Origin: CAMCVE01 sp039920645
GTDB lineage: Bacteria > Bdellovibrionota > UBA2428
Assembly: GCA_039920645.1 (NCBI GenBank)
Contig: JBDSDI010000155.1
Coordinates: 1-6,864 of the forward strand
Length of the DNA stretch: 6,864 nt
Direction: 5' to 3'
This document shows, piece after piece, positions 5,090-6,864 of this stretch. The number at the start of each line of letters is the position of its first letter. Within the stretch, counting starts at the first letter, position 1. A model generated the notes under the pieces. It saw nothing but the letters and a program-made list of their open reading frames with translations, was not told where the DNA came from and did not search any database. Position numbers and translations under genes: made by a program.

Positions 5090-6864
5090 TCAGTACGAAA
5101 TAACTTCGTGAGTGCGTGCCGGAGCGGCAAGCATCTTCACACGCTGAGCGAGAAGCGCCACGTAGTCCGAGAGCGAATCCATATTCGCGGTTTCTTTCGA
5201 GAGGCGCTTCAAAAGGACGTCGATATTCTCGCCGTGATCGGCGATGTCGAAAAGTTCGGTGGGCGCGAGTTTACGCGTGAGTTTTCTCGCTTCGACCATC
5301 TGGTCGGAGGTCGTTTCGAAAATCTTACGCTCGATCTCCTTCACCATCTGAAGAGTCGTGTGATCTCCGTAAAGCTTGCGTGCGATCTTGCTCGCGATGT
5401 CCTGGCGATAGCCCATCCAATCCTTCAACAGTTTGTCGGAGAGATCCTTGCCGCCTTTGTCGGCGCCTTCGGAAAGTACGGTCGCGGTCTTAAAGAGAAG
5501 ACTCTGCGAGGTGTGTAGCAGTTTTAGCTGATCGAAGATCGCGACGTTGGAGCCAAGCTCGAGACCCACTTGAGCTTCCCTGCGGTAAAGATGGAAGAGA
5601 AGTTTCTCGCGGGAGGCGAAGACGTGCTTCACGAACGCTCGTCCTGTAAGTCCTTCAAGGAAGAGCTTGTTGGTATAAGCCCATGGCGCGCCGTGGAAGA
5701 ACATTTCGTAGACCGCATAACCGGGAAGTCTCCAACAGTGGAAAGTGAACTCGCTCATAAGTGGCGCCAGCGTGTCGGCGTGAGCGGCGATGTAGTCCCC
5801 GAGTTCCGCGCCCTTGAGGTGACCCATGTCGCCTACGATCGCCTGGACGACTTTTCTTTCTTTCATCAGTTCGGCCTGGAACTGCACGAGCCGATCGGGT
5901 TTGTAAGTGAAACCGTGGAAGTAGCTTTGGAGTTTTACTAAAGAGCGTGGATCGCCGGAGGCTTCGGCGGCGGAGAGAATTTTGTCGATACGCGCGAAAC
6001 GCGGCTTGAGGTTGCCTTCGACGAAACTGGAGAACGCTTTGGGATTTTCGTGGAAATAATTCGCGAGGACGCGACCCGTTTCATTGTCGATAGTCTGTGG
6101 AGCGACGTCCACCACCGCGTCGTCGAGAAATTCGCGTTTGAACGCGTTCCAATAGGTTTTCGGGGAAGAGAAGTTCTTCAACTTCGTCCAGAAGCGCTCC
6201 ATAAGACTTCCCACACGCGGAGTTCTTTCGAGCAGGTTCAAAGTCGACTTCGCGGCATTGATATCGACCGCTTCGAAGGCCGTTTTAATGAGATCGACGC
6301 CAGGTTTTTCGAGCTTTTGCGATTTGATAGCGAATTTCGTAGCGAGCGAGATCGTCTGACGCCCTACGACTTTGGTCGCGAGACCGACGGGCACGAACAT
6401 TGTTCCGGCCGTCACCACTTCCCACGCGACCCCACCCCACCCGTCGCCTTTACGTCGGTTGACGGCGTCCTGATCCGTGTAGCCGAGTTCGTGGAAGGTC
6501 TTGCCGAGACGCATGCGCTCTTCTCGACCTTGGGCTTTCTCGACGGCGTTCATCACGAAATCGACAGAGGAATAACTCAGAGCCCCCGCAGAAACAAGAG
6601 TGAAAAGCGTGACCGCAAGTGGACAGCCCGCGACCGAACCGATGCCGGAAGCGCACGCACCGCTGGCCATCGCGAGTCCGACGAATCCAAAAATCATCAT
6701 ACCCATGTCGCGTTCGTCACGATGGCTCATGCCCATAAATCCGCCGTCGCCGCGGTCGTAGAATTTCATAACTTCCGGAGGAATACCTTCCATACTAAAA
6801 GCCGCATTGAAGGACTTCTGCGTATTCGCAGTCATCGACATCAGGTTGTCCCAGTCCTTATTGT
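5090..6864 (-). CDS. Hypothetical membrane-associated protein, probably 5'-truncated by the window
   Basis: The first ATG in the window (6841-6839) gives 583 residues. The frame stays open from there to the edge, through NKDWDNL, and the nearest AAGGA is 13 bases from that ATG, so the real start is probably outside. Numbering from that ATG, residues 47-92 form a glycine- and alanine-rich hydrophobic stretch, best read as two membrane helices. The short turn between them contains Cys63 and Cys73. A weaker hydrophobic segment lies at about 138-158 (VAWEVVTAGTMFVPVGLATK). The remaining 420 residues are charged and mostly helical. They include a cluster rich in aromatic residues at 365-390 (FTFHCWRLPGYAVYEMFFHG) and long amphipathic helices at about 490-570. 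No enzymatic motif or known domain was recognised. The stop lies four bases from that of the convergent secreted-protein gene, leaving no room for a separate terminator. An effector, an envelope protein or a membrane scaffold are all possible, and the sequence does not choose between them. Confidence 0.82.
   Translation of the reverse strand, partial: NKDWDNLMSMTANTQKSFNAAFSMEGIPPEVMKFYDRGDGGFMGMSHRDERDMGMMIFGFVGLAMASGACASGIGSVAGCPLAVTLFTLVSAGALSYSSVDFVMNAVEKAQGREERMRLGKTFHELGYTDQDAVNRRKGDGWGGVAWEVVTAGTMFVPVGLATKVVGRQTISLATKFAIKSQKLEKPGVDLIKTAFEAVDINAAKSTLNLLERTPRVGSLMERFWTKLKNFSSPKTYWNAFKREFLDDAVVDVAPQTIDNETGRVLANYFHENPKAFSSFVEGNLKPRFARIDKILSAAEASGDPRSLVKLQSYFHGFTYKPDRLVQFQAELMKERKVVQAIVGDMGHLKGAELGDYIAAHADTLAPLMSEFTFHCWRLPGYAVYEMFFHGAPWAYTNKLFLEGLTGRAFVKHVFASREKLLFHLYRREAQVGLELGSNVAIFDQLKLLHTSQSLLFKTATVLSEGADKGGKDLSDKLLKDWMGYRQDIASKIARKLYGDHTTLQMVKEIERKIFETTSDQMVEARKLTRKLAPTELFDIADHGENIDVLLKRLSKETANMDSLSDYVALLAQRVKMLAAPARTHEVISY

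Noticed and set aside
5117..5129. TGCCG-GAG-CGGCA hairpin just past the plus-strand stop
   Set aside because: The stem is five base pairs with no T run on either side, and it lies in the coding part of the minus-strand gene. Chance is a sufficient explanation.
4880..5518. A 212-codon plus-strand frame crossing the convergent junction
   Set aside because: It runs out of frame through the secreted-protein gene and antisense through the next one. The composition is low-complexity and no domain is visible.

Overview
The window looks like a chromosomal stretch of a Gram-negative bacterium with moderately high GC. It encodes a periplasmic Slt70-type lytic transglycosylase and an exported, Sec-type protein of unknown family. 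Several proteins with no recognisable family, beside housekeeping genes, would suit a Bdellovibrionota-like or other deltaproteobacterial-type genome. That placement is a guess, because the window holds no phylogenetic marker. No mobile element, CRISPR array, tRNA or rRNA was seen, and no gene-free stretch reaches 300 bases.

Left block (1-3216, all on the minus strand): three closely spaced genes that probably form one operon, transcribed right to left. They are a DHH/DHHA1 phosphoesterase of the NrnA type (nanoRNase / pAp phosphatase), a 621-residue lytic transglycosylase starting 23 bases after the phosphoesterase stop, and a glutaredoxin-3-like protein starting 54 bases further on and cut by the window edge. 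The functions (short-RNA or nucleotide turnover, peptidoglycan cleavage, thiol redox) do not form one pathway. The phosphoesterase lacks the usual motif I histidine.

Middle block (3217-3977, plus strand): after a 120-base divergent intergenic region, a 37-codon single-span membrane protein with a GxxxGxxxG motif overlaps, by ATGA, a 176-residue unknown protein. They look like a translationally coupled pair.

Right block (3978-6864): a 127-base leader, with a perfect TATAAT and three successive small inverted repeats, precedes a secreted, cysteine-containing protein of unknown function. This gene most likely starts at a GTG placed behind a perfect GGAGG. It converges, with four bases between the stop codons, on a long unknown minus-strand gene. 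That gene encodes an N-proximal hydrophobic hairpin and a long helical, charged remainder. Its frame is still open at the right edge, so its true start is probably outside the window.

No complete new system can be demonstrated. The least explained parts are the small coupled membrane-protein pair, the structured leader with its secreted product, and the convergent membrane-associated unknown.
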